Positions 21,544 through 30,257 of a stretch of DNA of 42,875 nt are shown in pieces; the first letter of the stretch is position 1; each line of letters opens with the position of its first letter. Source of the DNA: an uncultured Ruminiclostridium sp. (GTDB lineage: Bacteria; Bacillota; Clostridia; Oscillospirales; Ruminococcaceae). The position numbers and the translations under genes are program-made. The stretch spans positions 1 through 42,875 of the forward strand of contig CANQKE010000022.1 of the NCBI GenBank assembly GCA_947624435.1, read 5' to 3'. Below the pieces are notes generated by a model. That model ran no database searches. It was not told the origin of the DNA and saw only the letters and a program-made list of their open reading frames with translations.

Positions 21544-23910
21544 CTACTTTTTGCCGAACAGTCTGCCGAAGAACCCTTTCTTTTCCGGCTGAGCGGGCGG
21601 CGGGTCTAACACGCTCGGAGCTTTTTCCCCGTCATCATCGTCGGTATCATCATCGGTTTCGCCGCTGTCGGAATAATCGTAATCATAATACTCATCCAGC
21701 TCGTTTTCCTGTAAAGCGGTTTCTATAAAGCTCTTTTTCAGCAGCTCCTCCCCGCTTTCGTTAAGCACGTAAGTCCAAAGCGCGATAGGCTCGTTTATCT
21801 TAAAGCTGTCGATGTCGGAAAGCTCGTTCAGCTGTTCTAAACGCTCTCTCATATCGTCTATAAGCTGCTGCTCCATACCCGCGAAAAATTCCTCGCAGGC
21901 GATGTTATACTCGTCGGCGGGATTTTTGCCCGCTATTCGGGTAAGGTGTATGCCGTCCCTTAAATACGAGGTGTAATCGAGGTAATCGCTCCAGAATTCG
22001 TTTATCACCGACAAAACAAGCTTGCGCTGGAGCTCGTTGACTTTTTCCTCCCCGAACTTGTCCGCAGCTTTTTCGTACTCGTCCGGAAAATTGTTCTGCC
22101 ATATAGTAACGTCTTTTTCCCCGGTAAGAAACGCCTTGCGCCTGCCGAACACGATATCCCGGTGTTTTTCCCCTATCATCGTGAATTTAAGCAGTCTGCG
22201 CCTGAGCTCTAACGTGTCGCCCTGCGCTATTCTTTGGATACGGTCGGTCTCTCTTAATATCACCCTATCGGTTATCGGCATGCCGTTTTCGTCCTCCGGC
22301 GACGGATAATGACGTTTGGGTATCAGGGACTTAAGGTCGTATTTTATCATTATATCGTCCTCGAGAGAGGCGTAAAATCTGCTCTCGCCGGGGTCGCCCT
22401 GTCTGCCGGAACGGCCGCGCAGCTGTTTATCTCCGCGCGTATTCTCACTTAAATAAGTGCCTATTATCAGCAGACCGCCCGCCTGCTTTGCCTGTTCGGA
22501 CTCTGCTCCGTCCGCTCCGCCTAAGCGTATATCCACGCCGCGTCCGGACATATTCGCCGATACAGTCACCGCCCCGGGCTTGCCCGCGTCCTTGATTATC
22601 TGCGCCTCTAACTCGTCATTTTTCGCGTTTAGTACCGTTGCCTCTATCCCTTTTTCCTTAAGAGCGTTATACAGCTCCTCGCTCGCGTCTATGCTGGAAG
22701 TGCCTATCAGTACCGGCTGGCCTTTTTCATGAGCTGAAACGATGCGCTCTATTATCGCCTTTTTCTTTGCGGCGGCGGTAATATATATCTCGTTGGGGTA
22801 ATCCTTTCTTATACAGGGAAGATGAGTGTCTATAACGCTGACTTTTAAGTCGTAAAGCTGGTAAAACTCGTCCTCGGAGCTTTTCGCCGTGCCGGTCATG
22901 CCGGACAAATGCTGATACTGCCTTACAAAGAACTGTATCGGCACTACCCCCATAATTACGCCGCGGCTGGTGCTTTCTATTCCCTCTTTTATCTCCACCG
23001 CCGCCTGTAAAGAACCGGGATAGCGGCGGTTCTGCGCGGCGCGTCCGGTAAATTCGTCTATTATCTTTATCCCGCCGTCCTTGACGATGTAATCGACGTC
23101 CTTTTTAAGCAAAAACTTTGCGCGCAGACAGTCGGTTATCTTGGTGAGCAAGGCGTTGTTTTCCTCGTCGTAAAGGCCGCCGCCGTTTGTGAATATCCGC
23201 TCGCACTCGTCCTCGCCCGTCGGGGTAAGATAGATAGTTTCCAGCTCGTCGTTTATCTCGTACATAGAGGAAGAAAATCCGCTCACCACCGCGTAGATGT
23301 CCTTAAGGTCCGCGTCGGGGGTGACCATAGTCTCTCCCGCTATCACCAAAGGCACTCTGCCCTCGTCGATAAGTATGCTGTCCGCCTCGTCCACTATCGC
23401 ACAGTCAAAGCCGCGATGTACGCAGTCCTCCGGCGTTTTAGCGACGAAATCCCGCAAAAAGTCAAAGCCGCACTCTCTCGCCGTAACATAAGTCACCTGC
23501 GCCGAGTACGCCTTTTTCCTTTTCTCTTTATCCATGTCCTGGGAAATATATCCTACAGATATACCGCAAAGGTCGTAGATAGGCTTCATCCAGTTATAGT
23601 CGCGCTTTGCCAGATAATCGTTAAAAGTCAGCACATGGACAAAATGCCCCTGCCGCGCCTGATAGCAGGCGGCAAACACCGCCGCTAACGTCTTGCCCTC
23701 GCCGGTCGCCATCTCGATTATTCTGCCGTCTAAAAGAATATAGGCGGCGGCAAGCTGTTCGTCGTAAGGGGTAATGCCCAGCGTCTGCTGCGCCGCGGTG
23801 CTGCACGCGGCAAACACCGATGATACTTCGCCCTCTTCCATCAAGGCGGGAATATCTCCGCCCTCCAGCTCACGCACTTTTTTGCATAGCTCAATAAGTT
23901 TATTATCCAT
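21544..23910 (-). CDS. SecA-family preprotein translocase ATPase (SecA2-like)
   Basis: A 788-residue SecA-type ATPase. Walker A is ATGEGKT (68-74), the DEAD box is DEADS (174-178), and TFNDYLAKRD, GMTGTA, GTSSIDASE and RGRSGRQGDPGESRF are classical SecA motifs. It differs from housekeeping SecA. The N terminus before the ATPase core is short and divergent, and the usual C-terminal zinc-binding Cys tail is absent. Instead it ends in an Asp/Glu-rich stretch followed by Pro-rich and basic residues (KKGFFGRLFGKK). This favours an accessory SecA2-like role, exporting a subset of proteins, over the main SecA. No secY2 or accessory Sec protein genes are near. AAAGGA precedes the ATG, and mnmE follows in the same operon. 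Confidence 0.88.
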   Translation of the reverse strand: MDNKLIELCKKVRELEGGDIPALMEEGEVSSVFAACSTAAQQTLGITPYDEQLAAAYILLDGRIIEMATGEGKTLAAVFAACYQARQGHFVHVLTFNDYLAKRDYNWMKPIYDLCGISVGYISQDMDKEKRKKAYSAQVTYVTARECGFDFLRDFVAKTPEDCVHRGFDCAIVDEADSILIDEGRVPLVIAGETMVTPDADLKDIYAVVSGFSSSMYEINDELETIYLTPTGEDECERIFTNGGGLYDEENNALLTKITDCLRAKFLLKKDVDYIVKDGGIKIIDEFTGRAAQNRRYPGSLQAAVEIKEGIESTSRGVIMGVVPIQFFVRQYQHLSGMTGTAKSSEDEFYQLYDLKVSVIDTHLPCIRKDYPNEIYITAAAKKKAIIERIVSAHEKGQPVLIGTSSIDASEELYNALKEKGIEATVLNAKNDELEAQIIKDAGKPGAVTVSANMSGRGVDIRLGGADGAESEQAKQAGGLLIIGTYLSENTRGDKQLRGRSGRQGDPGESRFYASLEDDIMIKYDLKSLIPKRHYPSPEDENGMPITDRVILRETDRIQRIAQGDTLELRRRLLKFTMIGEKHRDIVFGRRKAFLTGEKDVTIWQNNFPDEYEKAADKFGEEKVNELQRKLVLSVINEFWSDYLDYTSYLRDGIHLTRIAGKNPADEYNIACEEFFAGMEQQLIDDMRERLEQLNELSDIDSFKINEPIALWTYVLNESGEELLKKSFIETALQENELDEYYDYDYSDSGETDDDTDDDDGEKAPSVLDPPPAQPEKKGFFGRLFGKK

Positions 23911-24005
23911 TATTTTTTCCTTTGCGTGTAATATCCGTACTTTTCTATATCATGTTTCGGCATACGGGATTAAAGCCCCACTCGGTTTTATCTCCCATAT
24001 GCCTA

Positions 24006-24030
24006 GTCCGCCGGTCATAAGCCGGCGGAC
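24006..24030 (-). terminator. GC-rich hairpin after gpmI
   Basis: A perfect 9-bp GC-rich stem (24006-24014 / 24022-24030) with a 7-nt loop lies between gpmI and the SecA-like gene. No T-run follows on the minus strand, so it may end transcription only in part or protect the 3' end. Confidence 0.5.
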
Positions 24031-24058
24031 ATGGCTTGTAAATATTTAAGGAAGTTAA

Positions 24059-25630
24059 TTATATCATGCTGTCTTTCCAGCAGTCGGGAGCGGTCAGACC
24101 GAACATTTTAACCACCGTGGGAGCAACGTTCGCCAGTCCGTAATTTCCCTCTTTGATAGTGTACTTTACGTCCTTATCGTAGATTATGAACGGTACCGGA
24201 TTCAGCGAATGCGCGGTGCGCACCTGTATCTCGCCTTTCTTGTTCTTTTCTAACATCTCGTCCGCGTTGCCGTGGTCGGCGGTCACCAGTAAAGTAACGC
24301 CGTACTCGTCGCAGACCTTCATAAGTCTTGCAAGACCGAGGTCCACTGACTCCACGCCTACTATAGTAGCGTCAAGGCTGCCGGTGTGTCCCACCATATC
24401 CCCGTTGGGGAAGTTGCAGCGGATAAAGTCGTACTTACCCGACTTTATCGCCTCGATAACGTCGTCGGTTATCTCCGCGGACTTCATCCAGGGGCGCTCA
24501 TCAAAGGAAACGTTATCGGAGGGTATCTCCTTGAAGGTCTCCAGCTCCTCGCTGAATTTGCCGCTGCGGTTGCCGTTCCAGAAATAAGTAACATGTCCGT
24601 ACTTCTGCGTTTCGCTTACCGCATACTGATTAAGTCCCGCAGCTACCAGCACCTCGGACAGCGTGTTGGTTATATCCGGCGGATTTACAAGAAAACGCTT
24701 AGGCAGCTTTAAGTCGCCGTCATACTGTAACATTCCGGCAAAGCATACGTCCGGCTTTGCACCTCTGTCGAAATGGTCGAATTCGTCGTTGTCGAACGCC
24801 ATGGATATCTCTATCGCGCGGTCGCCTCTGAAATTATAGAGGATAACGCTGTCTTTCGGCTGTATCTTTCCGACCGGCTCGCCGTTCTCGGCGATAACGA
24901 ACGCGGGGAGATCCTGGTCGATAACGCCGTCTATCTCGGCGCGGTAGGTGTTTATTGCGTCCATAGCGGAGTTAAACTGTCTGCCCTCGCCCTTGACGTG
25001 AGTTTTCCAGCCCAGCTCTACCATGCCCCAGTCGGCCTGGTATCTGTCCATAGTGACTTTCATACGTCCGCCGCCGGAAGCTATTTTGCCGTCAAAATCC
25101 CCGTCGTTAAGCTCGCTGAGTTTATTTTCAAGCTGTTCAACATATATAGGCGCGGAGGTAGCGGGAACATCTCTGCCGTCAAGCAATACATGCACGCGGG
25201 CTTTCTTTATGCCCTCTTTCTTCGCCTGTTCGAGCATATTGAACAGGTGGGAAATGTTGGAGTGTACGTTTCCGTCGGACAGCAGTCCTATAAAGTGCAG
25301 AGTGCTGCCGTTCGCCTTGCAGTTGGCGATTATCTCGGTCCATGCCTCGGAGCTGTACATCTTGCCGCTTTCTATCGACTCGTTTACGAGCTTTGCGCCC
25401 TGCGAGTAAATTTGTCCGCAGCCCAGCGCGTTATGCCCGACCTCGGAATTTCCCATATCGTCGTCGCTGGGAAGTCCCACCGCGTCGCCGTGCGCTTTAA
25501 GTCTGGTATTCGGACAGTTTTTGAGCAGCCAGTCCAAAGTAGGGGTATTAGCCTCGGTAACGGCGTCGCCGAGTCCGGTCTTGGAAAAGCCCACGCCGTC
25601 CATTACTACCAGTAAAACAGGTTTTGCCAT
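24059..25630 (-). CDS. gpmI: 2,3-bisphosphoglycerate-independent phosphoglycerate mutase
   Basis: A 523-residue member of the alkaline-phosphatase superfamily. Asp11 in VMDGVG and the catalytic Ser62 in DMGNSEVGH are the metal-site residues, and VTADHGNADEM near the C terminus gives the other metal ligands. It interconverts 3- and 2-phosphoglycerate without cofactor and depends on Mn2+. It is the third gene of the pgk-tpiA-gpmI operon. AAAGGA precedes the ATG. Length and motif order are standard. Confidence 0.97.
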   Translation of the reverse strand: MAKPVLLVVMDGVGFSKTGLGDAVTEANTPTLDWLLKNCPNTRLKAHGDAVGLPSDDDMGNSEVGHNALGCGQIYSQGAKLVNESIESGKMYSSEAWTEIIANCKANGSTLHFIGLLSDGNVHSNISHLFNMLEQAKKEGIKKARVHVLLDGRDVPATSAPIYVEQLENKLSELNDGDFDGKIASGGGRMKVTMDRYQADWGMVELGWKTHVKGEGRQFNSAMDAINTYRAEIDGVIDQDLPAFVIAENGEPVGKIQPKDSVILYNFRGDRAIEISMAFDNDEFDHFDRGAKPDVCFAGMLQYDGDLKLPKRFLVNPPDITNTLSEVLVAAGLNQYAVSETQKYGHVTYFWNGNRSGKFSEELETFKEIPSDNVSFDERPWMKSAEITDDVIEAIKSGKYDFIRCNFPNGDMVGHTGSLDATIVGVESVDLGLARLMKVCDEYGVTLLVTADHGNADEMLEKNKKGEIQVRTAHSLNPVPFIIYDKDVKYTIKEGNYGLANVAPTVVKMFGLTAPDCWKDSMI

Positions 25631-25695
25631 ATCTTATCTTTCCTTTCTTATTCGGTTTTTGGATAAAACGCCTCCGATATTACTATAGCTTTTTA

Positions 25696-26469
25696 TCAGC
25701 CGTTTTCCGCGGCTTTTACTATAGCGGTAAAGTCGGGGGCTTTAAGGCTTGCGCCGCCGATAAGTCCGCCGTCTACGTCAACTTTGGATACAAGCTCGGC
25801 AGCGTTGCCGGCATTCATAGAGCCGCCGTACTGGATAGTGACCGCCTCTGCGGTATCCTCGCCGTACTGCTTTGCAAGGCAGCCGCGTATAAACGCGCAG
25901 ACCTCCTGCGCCTGCTCTGCGGTGGCGGTCTTGCCGGTGCCTATAGCCCATACAGGTTCATAAGCGATAACGCACTTCTTTATATCCTCCGAGGTAAGGC
26001 TGTAGAAATCCAGCTTTATCTGACGCGCTATGACCTCTTCGGTGATATCGCACTCACGCTCCCATAAAAGCTCGCCTACGCATACTATCGGCTTTAATCC
26101 CGCTGCTAAAGCGGCCTTGGTGCGCTTGTTCACGGTCTCGTCGGTCTCACCGAAATACTGTCTGCGCTCGCTGTGACCGAGTACGACGTACTCAACGCCC
26201 ATTTCAACCAGCATATCCGCGGAAATTTCACCGGTGAACGCGCCGGACTTTTCAAAGTGGCAGTTCTGCGCGCCTATCTTTATATTCGTGCCTTTAGTCG
26301 CCTCGATAGCGGTCTCAAGGTTGGTGAACGGAACGCAGGCTATAACCTCAACGTCCTTTACGTCCGCTACCATAGGAGCAAGCTCGGTCAGCAGAGCCTT
26401 AGCCTCCGGCCTTGTCTTGTTCATCTTCCAGTTTCCGGCGATTATCGCCTTTCTGACATTCTTCTTCAT
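25696..26469 (-). CDS. tpiA: Triosephosphate isomerase
   Basis: A 257-residue TIM barrel. Lys15 (GNWKMN), electrophile His99 (LGHSERR) and catalytic base Glu171 (AYEPVWAIGTG) are all present, with the phosphate-binding loop GGS. It interconverts dihydroxyacetone phosphate and glyceraldehyde 3-phosphate. AAGGAG precedes the ATG. A 14-bp hairpin separates it from pgk. Confidence 0.97.
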   Translation of the reverse strand: MKKNVRKAIIAGNWKMNKTRPEAKALLTELAPMVADVKDVEVIACVPFTNLETAIEATKGTNIKIGAQNCHFEKSGAFTGEISADMLVEMGVEYVVLGHSERRQYFGETDETVNKRTKAALAAGLKPIVCVGELLWERECDITEEVIARQIKLDFYSLTSEDIKKCVIAYEPVWAIGTGKTATAEQAQEVCAFIRGCLAKQYGEDTAEAVTIQYGGSMNAGNAAELVSKVDVDGGLIGGASLKAPDFTAIVKAAENG

Positions 26470-26492
26470 ATCTTTTCTTTTCTCCTTTTTGG

Positions 26493-26524
26493 AAATTAAG
26501 CTCGGAATGATCCGAGCTTAATTT
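26493..26524 (-). repeat. Perfect 14-bp hairpin between pgk and tpiA
   Basis: The arms 26493-26506 and 26511-26524 are exact reverse complements with a 4-nt loop. No T-run follows on the minus strand. It is probably a stability or processing element, or a partial terminator, that sets the pgk:tpiA mRNA ratio. Confidence 0.6.
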
Positions 26525-26528
26525 TATT

Positions 26529-27749
26529 TTACTTATCCTGAATTACGTCGATTCCGGGGAGTACCTTGCCCTCAAGGTATTCAAGGGACGCGCCGCCGCC
26601 GGTGGAAATATGGCTCATCTTGTCTGCAAAACCGAGCTGAGTAACAGCAGCCGCGCTGTCGCCGCCGCCGATAATGGTGGTAGCGTCGGTCTCGGCAAGC
26701 GCCTGGGCTACCGCGATGGTACCCTTAGCGAGCACGGGGTTTTCAAATACGCCCATAGGTCCGTTCCATACAACGGTCTTAGCGTTCTTTGCCTCAGCCG
26801 CAAACAGCTCCATGGTCTTAGGTCCTATATCAAGACCCATATAATCTGCGGGCATATTGTCCGCGTCAAACATCTCAACGTCGATAGCGGCGTCGATAGG
26901 ATCGGGGAACGCCTTTGCCGCCGCGGTATCAACGGGCAGCAGCAGCTTTTTGCCGTTTGCCTGGGCCTTAGCTATCATTTCCTTGCAGTAATCCAGCTTT
27001 TCATCGTCAACAAGCGACTTGCCTACCTCGCAGCCCTTAGCCTTAAGGAATGTATAAGCCATGCCGCCGCCGATTATAAGCGTATCGCACTTTTCAAGCA
27101 GGTTGGAGATAACATTCAGCTTGTCTGCGACCTTTGCGCCGCCGAGTATCGCAACGAACGGGCGAACGGGGTTTTCTACCGCGTTGCCGAGGAATTCTAT
27201 CTCCTTGTTCATAAGATAGCCTACCGCGGTCTGCTTAACATACTTGGTAACGCCTGCGGTGGATGCGTGCGCTCTGTGTGCCGAACCGAACGCGTCCATA
27301 ACGAATATCTCGTCGTCTACCAGATCGGCAAGCTCTTTTGCGAACTCGTCGCCGTTCTTGGTCTCCTCCGCGCCGCGGAAACGTGTGTTCTCCAGTACTA
27401 CGATCTCGCCGTCGTTCATCTCGGCTACCGCTTTCTTTGCGTTATCGCCTACTACGGTGTCGTCCTTTGCAAAAATGACCTTTGTATCTACGAGCTGTGC
27501 CAGTCTTTCTGCCGCGGGAGCGAGGGAGAATTTATCCTCCGGTCCGTTCTTCGGCTTGCCCAGATGGGAGCAAAGCACGATCTTAGCGCCGTTTTCTACC
27601 AGCTTATTGATGGTGGGGAGCGCGGCGACTATTCTGTTGTCGTTGGTGATCTTGCCGTCCTTCAGCGGTACGTTGAAGTCAACGCGTACTAATACCTTCT
27701 TGCCCTTAACGTCAAGATCCTCTACGTTCTTTTTGTTTAACTTGCTCAT
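26529..27749 (-). CDS. pgk: Phosphoglycerate kinase
   Basis: A 406-residue enzyme, slightly longer than the usual 394-400. RVDFNVPL near the N terminus, SHLGKP, the hinge region and the nucleotide-binding loops NGPMGVFE and GGGDSAAA are present. It transfers phosphate from 1,3-bisphosphoglycerate to ADP. It is the first gene of the glycolytic operon; a glyceraldehyde-3-phosphate dehydrogenase gene, often the lead gene of such operons, is absent here. AAAGG precedes the ATG. A promoter with an inverted repeat over its -35 box lies upstream (27806-27851). Confidence 0.97.
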   Translation of the reverse strand: MSKLNKKNVEDLDVKGKKVLVRVDFNVPLKDGKITNDNRIVAALPTINKLVENGAKIVLCSHLGKPKNGPEDKFSLAPAAERLAQLVDTKVIFAKDDTVVGDNAKKAVAEMNDGEIVVLENTRFRGAEETKNGDEFAKELADLVDDEIFVMDAFGSAHRAHASTAGVTKYVKQTAVGYLMNKEIEFLGNAVENPVRPFVAILGGAKVADKLNVISNLLEKCDTLIIGGGMAYTFLKAKGCEVGKSLVDDEKLDYCKEMIAKAQANGKKLLLPVDTAAAKAFPDPIDAAIDVEMFDADNMPADYMGLDIGPKTMELFAAEAKNAKTVVWNGPMGVFENPVLAKGTIAVAQALAETDATTIIGGGDSAAAVTQLGFADKMSHISTGGGASLEYLEGKVLPGIDVIQDK

Positions 27750-27805
27750 AACTCTTTTCCTTTCGATTTTTTTGCTTTCATTTGCCGAAAGCCTATCTAT
27801 TATTT

Positions 27806-27834
27806 ATTTTACCAAAAATACGGATAAATTGCAA
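27806..27834 (-). promoter_or_regulatory. Promoter of the pgk-tpiA-gpmI operon
   Basis: TTGCAA (27829-27834), 17 nt and TAAAAT (27806-27811) on the minus strand. The start falls about 50 nt before the ATG. Confidence 0.7.
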
Positions 27835-27851
27835 GCGGTTTTTTGCAATTT
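27826..27851. repeat. Inverted repeat over the pgk -35 box, candidate operator
   Basis: Arms AAATTGCAA (27826-27834) and TTGCAATTT (27843-27851) are exact reverse complements with 8 bp between. The left arm covers the -35 element, so a bound repressor would block RNA polymerase. Confidence 0.5.
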
Positions 27852-27923
27852 ACGTAAAAACTTGAACGGTTTTTGAAAAGAGTCCCGCTTCGCTGTATGA
27901 TCCCTCATAAACAGATACAAAAT

Positions 27924-27953
27924 TATCCCGCCTCGCAAAAAACGGGCGGGATA
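27924..27953 (-). terminator. Terminator after the ADP-ribosylglycohydrolase-like gene
   Basis: A 9-bp GC-rich stem (27924-27932 / 27945-27953) with a 12-nt loop is followed by AATTTTG on the minus strand. The plus-strand side also has a T-run. Confidence 0.75.
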
Positions 27954-27982
27954 TTTTTATATCCATGGAGTATTCCGGTTTA

Positions 27983-29056
27983 TCATATCTTTTTCGGAGC
28001 GGAGCGGCTCAGCTGCAAGGCGTATTCTTTAATTGTGGCGGTGAGCTGCACCTCGTTTATCCATTTTTGGGGCAATGCGTTATAGCCGAGATACGCGCCT
28101 TTAAGCGCCCCCGCGATAGCGGCGCAGGCGTCGGAATTTCCGTCCTGATTTGCGGCAAGCTGCACGGCGCTTTCAAAATCGTAATGCACCGCGGCGCAGT
28201 ATATTCCTATCGCTAAAGCGCTGTCCGCAGTGTTGCCCGCCCCCAACTCGCTCACCGCGGTAAGAGGTGAAGTGTCATCGTCCTCGATAAGCTCCAGTGC
28301 GCGGTTTATCGCGGTATATACCTCGTCGTAGCCCTCGTAATCGGTAAGCAGCTTCATACAGCCGAGCGCGGCTTTTTCTATCGTTTCGCCGCCTGTTATA
28401 TACGCTATCATCGCGGCAAAGCAGCCCGCCGCAAGATATCCGGTAGGATTTCCGTGGGTTATCGCGGCGAAAAGGCAGCCGGTCTTGAACGCCAGCGTCG
28501 CGTCGCAGGAGAAGAACAATCCCGCCGGAGCTATCCTCGGCACGCAGTCGAACAGCTTATTGTCGTTTATATGCGCTCCCGGTCTGCCGTAATTCATAGA
28601 GGTCTGAGAGGTCAGCGTTTGTATCAATGTACGAGTAGGCCCGCGCTTTTTATAGAGCGCATCCAAATCTAAGAGCGCGCAGGGGTATTCCGCGTTTTCG
28701 GAATCTAATATGCTGTCATAGGTGGGGCTTGCGGTGTTTCCGGTCTGGGTGTACAGCCACTGCTGGAGCGCAAGAAATACGCTGTTGGTGTAATCCGACG
28801 CGGTAGTCCCTCCGGTAGCGCAGGTCCAGAGTATCCCGTGCGCGGTGAACAGCATAAGCTGCGTTTCGTCCGAGATAAGAGCGGACTTTGCCTGTTTGGA
28901 CTTTGCAGGCTTCATCACGCCTTTTTTGCCGTACTCCTTTTTTATCTGCTTGTAGCTTTTGCCCTTGACCTCATACCCCAGCGAATCGCCGAGAGCCAGC
29001 CCCAGCATACAGCCTGCGAAGCGCTCTTTTTTTGTCAGCTTGTTTTTCTTTGCCAT
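27983..29056 (-). CDS. ADP-ribosylglycohydrolase (DraG/ARH)-family protein with altered metal motifs
   Basis: A 357-residue all-helical protein of the ADP-ribosylglycohydrolase family. GLALGDSLGYEVKG (19-32) is the classical start. SDETQLMLF (62-70) corresponds to the SDDTQMTLF metal motif, and AAITHGNPTGYLAAG is the middle motif. The late metal motif, usually G-D-S-D-S/T-T before xxIAG, reads GNSDAC (306-311), so an Asp and the hydroxyl residue are lost and one earlier Asp is Glu. Activity may therefore be changed or absent. Known relatives remove ADP-ribose from proteins. It is the last gene of the GH36-WYL-DUF3810 operon, 19 bp after the preceding gene. Confidence 0.87.
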   Translation of the reverse strand: MAKKNKLTKKERFAGCMLGLALGDSLGYEVKGKSYKQIKKEYGKKGVMKPAKSKQAKSALISDETQLMLFTAHGILWTCATGGTTASDYTNSVFLALQQWLYTQTGNTASPTYDSILDSENAEYPCALLDLDALYKKRGPTRTLIQTLTSQTSMNYGRPGAHINDNKLFDCVPRIAPAGLFFSCDATLAFKTGCLFAAITHGNPTGYLAAGCFAAMIAYITGGETIEKAALGCMKLLTDYEGYDEVYTAINRALELIEDDDTSPLTAVSELGAGNTADSALAIGIYCAAVHYDFESAVQLAANQDGNSDACAAIAGALKGAYLGYNALPQKWINEVQLTATIKEYALQLSRSAPKKI

Positions 29057-29075
29057 CAGATGTCCCTTTCTTTTG

Positions 29076-30245
29076 TTATGCCGCGATGTTCATTTTATAA
29101 TCATATATCATAAGATCCACGAATCTGCCGTATGAGCGGGTGCCGTCCGACTGCCCCTGTGATACGAGGTAGCTGTTATTGACGCTTTCCGCCGCGTCGG
29201 CGACCGGAGTCTGATACTTTTCCCAATATTCGTTATTTGCGGCAAATTCCGCCTTTACCTGCGGGCAGATATAAGAATACAGCTCGGCGTACACCGCGTC
29301 GCTCGCCACCGTGCGAAACGCGTTCAAAGCGTAAAGCAGCGCGTCGGTATATGCGCTGTAGCAAAGCAGGTCGTTGCCGCTGTCCCGGCAGGCAAGATAC
29401 GCTATGAAGTTCGCCTCATCCTCCCGCATAAAGCCTTTCAGATGGGAAAGCTCATGGCAGATAGTCAGCGGCCGCGCAAAATACGGGCTGTTTTGGTTGT
29501 AATTCGCCTCCACCGTGAACGGGTCATATATCCCCAAAACGCGGGTCAGACTCATAAACTCCGAGAACGCCACGCCCTTTGCCTGCGGATAAAATCCCGC
29601 TAAAGAGCCGTACCGCGCGCCTAACCTTTCCATCGCCTTTATGCAGTCCGCCGCCAGTTCCTCGCCGTTATCGGTCAGCACCGTATCGGAATCGGGATTC
29701 AGCTTATCCGCGTAGGTGTTAGCTCCCTGCACAAGATACACGCAAAGGTCGGCAAGCTCCTGCGCGGTATACTTTTCCCCAGTGGGAAGTCCGCTTTTCA
29801 CCGAAAACGGCTCGCGGAAGTAATTTATGCCGCAGTTTAAGGTAAATATGCTTATCACTACCGACGCCGCGCATAATATCGAGGCGAACATTCTCGCAAG
29901 ATACACCCTGCGCGATTTAGGGGTGCGGACTATCTTAACTATCCCGTATATCAGCAGTATTACCGCCGCCGCGATAACTATATACAGCAGCCATTCTCCC
30001 GCCGCGAACGGGAACAGTCCGAACAGCCGCCCCACCGTGTTTACTATTATAGGATAAACGCTCGACGCATACCATTCGGCAAAGCCGTCGACATGCCGCG
30101 CAAGTAAGCTCAGCGCCACCGACAGCAATATAAGTATCCCCGCCGTGATGAACGCCGCTTTTATCCCTCTGCCGCTGTCAGCTTTCCCGGACGACCACGC
30201 CCGACTTCTCGCCCTGCGGCTCGCTTTACTGTAATATCCCCGCAT
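29076..30245 (-). CDS. DUF3810-family membrane protein with HExxH zinc-protease motif
   Basis: A 389-residue protein. A basic N terminus (1-28) is followed by three membrane segments (about 29-50, 83-105 and 115-135) and a long extracytoplasmic-looking domain. CHELSHLKGF holds HELSH (264-268), and REDEANFIAY follows as the likely third ligand region, as in gluzincin-type metallopeptidases. This is the plan of DUF3810. The substrate is unknown. It starts 12 bp after the WYL regulator stop. Proteolytic activity is inferred from the motif only. Confidence 0.85.
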   Translation of the reverse strand: MRGYYSKASRRARSRAWSSGKADSGRGIKAAFITAGILILLSVALSLLARHVDGFAEWYASSVYPIIVNTVGRLFGLFPFAAGEWLLYIVIAAAVILLIYGIVKIVRTPKSRRVYLARMFASILCAASVVISIFTLNCGINYFREPFSVKSGLPTGEKYTAQELADLCVYLVQGANTYADKLNPDSDTVLTDNGEELAADCIKAMERLGARYGSLAGFYPQAKGVAFSEFMSLTRVLGIYDPFTVEANYNQNSPYFARPLTICHELSHLKGFMREDEANFIAYLACRDSGNDLLCYSAYTDALLYALNAFRTVASDAVYAELYSYICPQVKAEFAANNEYWEKYQTPVADAAESVNNSYLVSQGQSDGTRSYGRFVDLMIYDYKMNIAA

Positions 30246-30257
30246 TTTACCGTACCT

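Noticed and set aside
24773-25615. A 280-codon plus-strand open frame opposite gpmI
   Set aside because: Antisense shadow of gpmI with no domain and no start signals.
26610-27692. A 360-codon plus-strand open frame opposite pgk
   Set aside because: It is an antisense shadow of a clearly recognised pgk gene; the translation shows no family features and there is no ribosome site.
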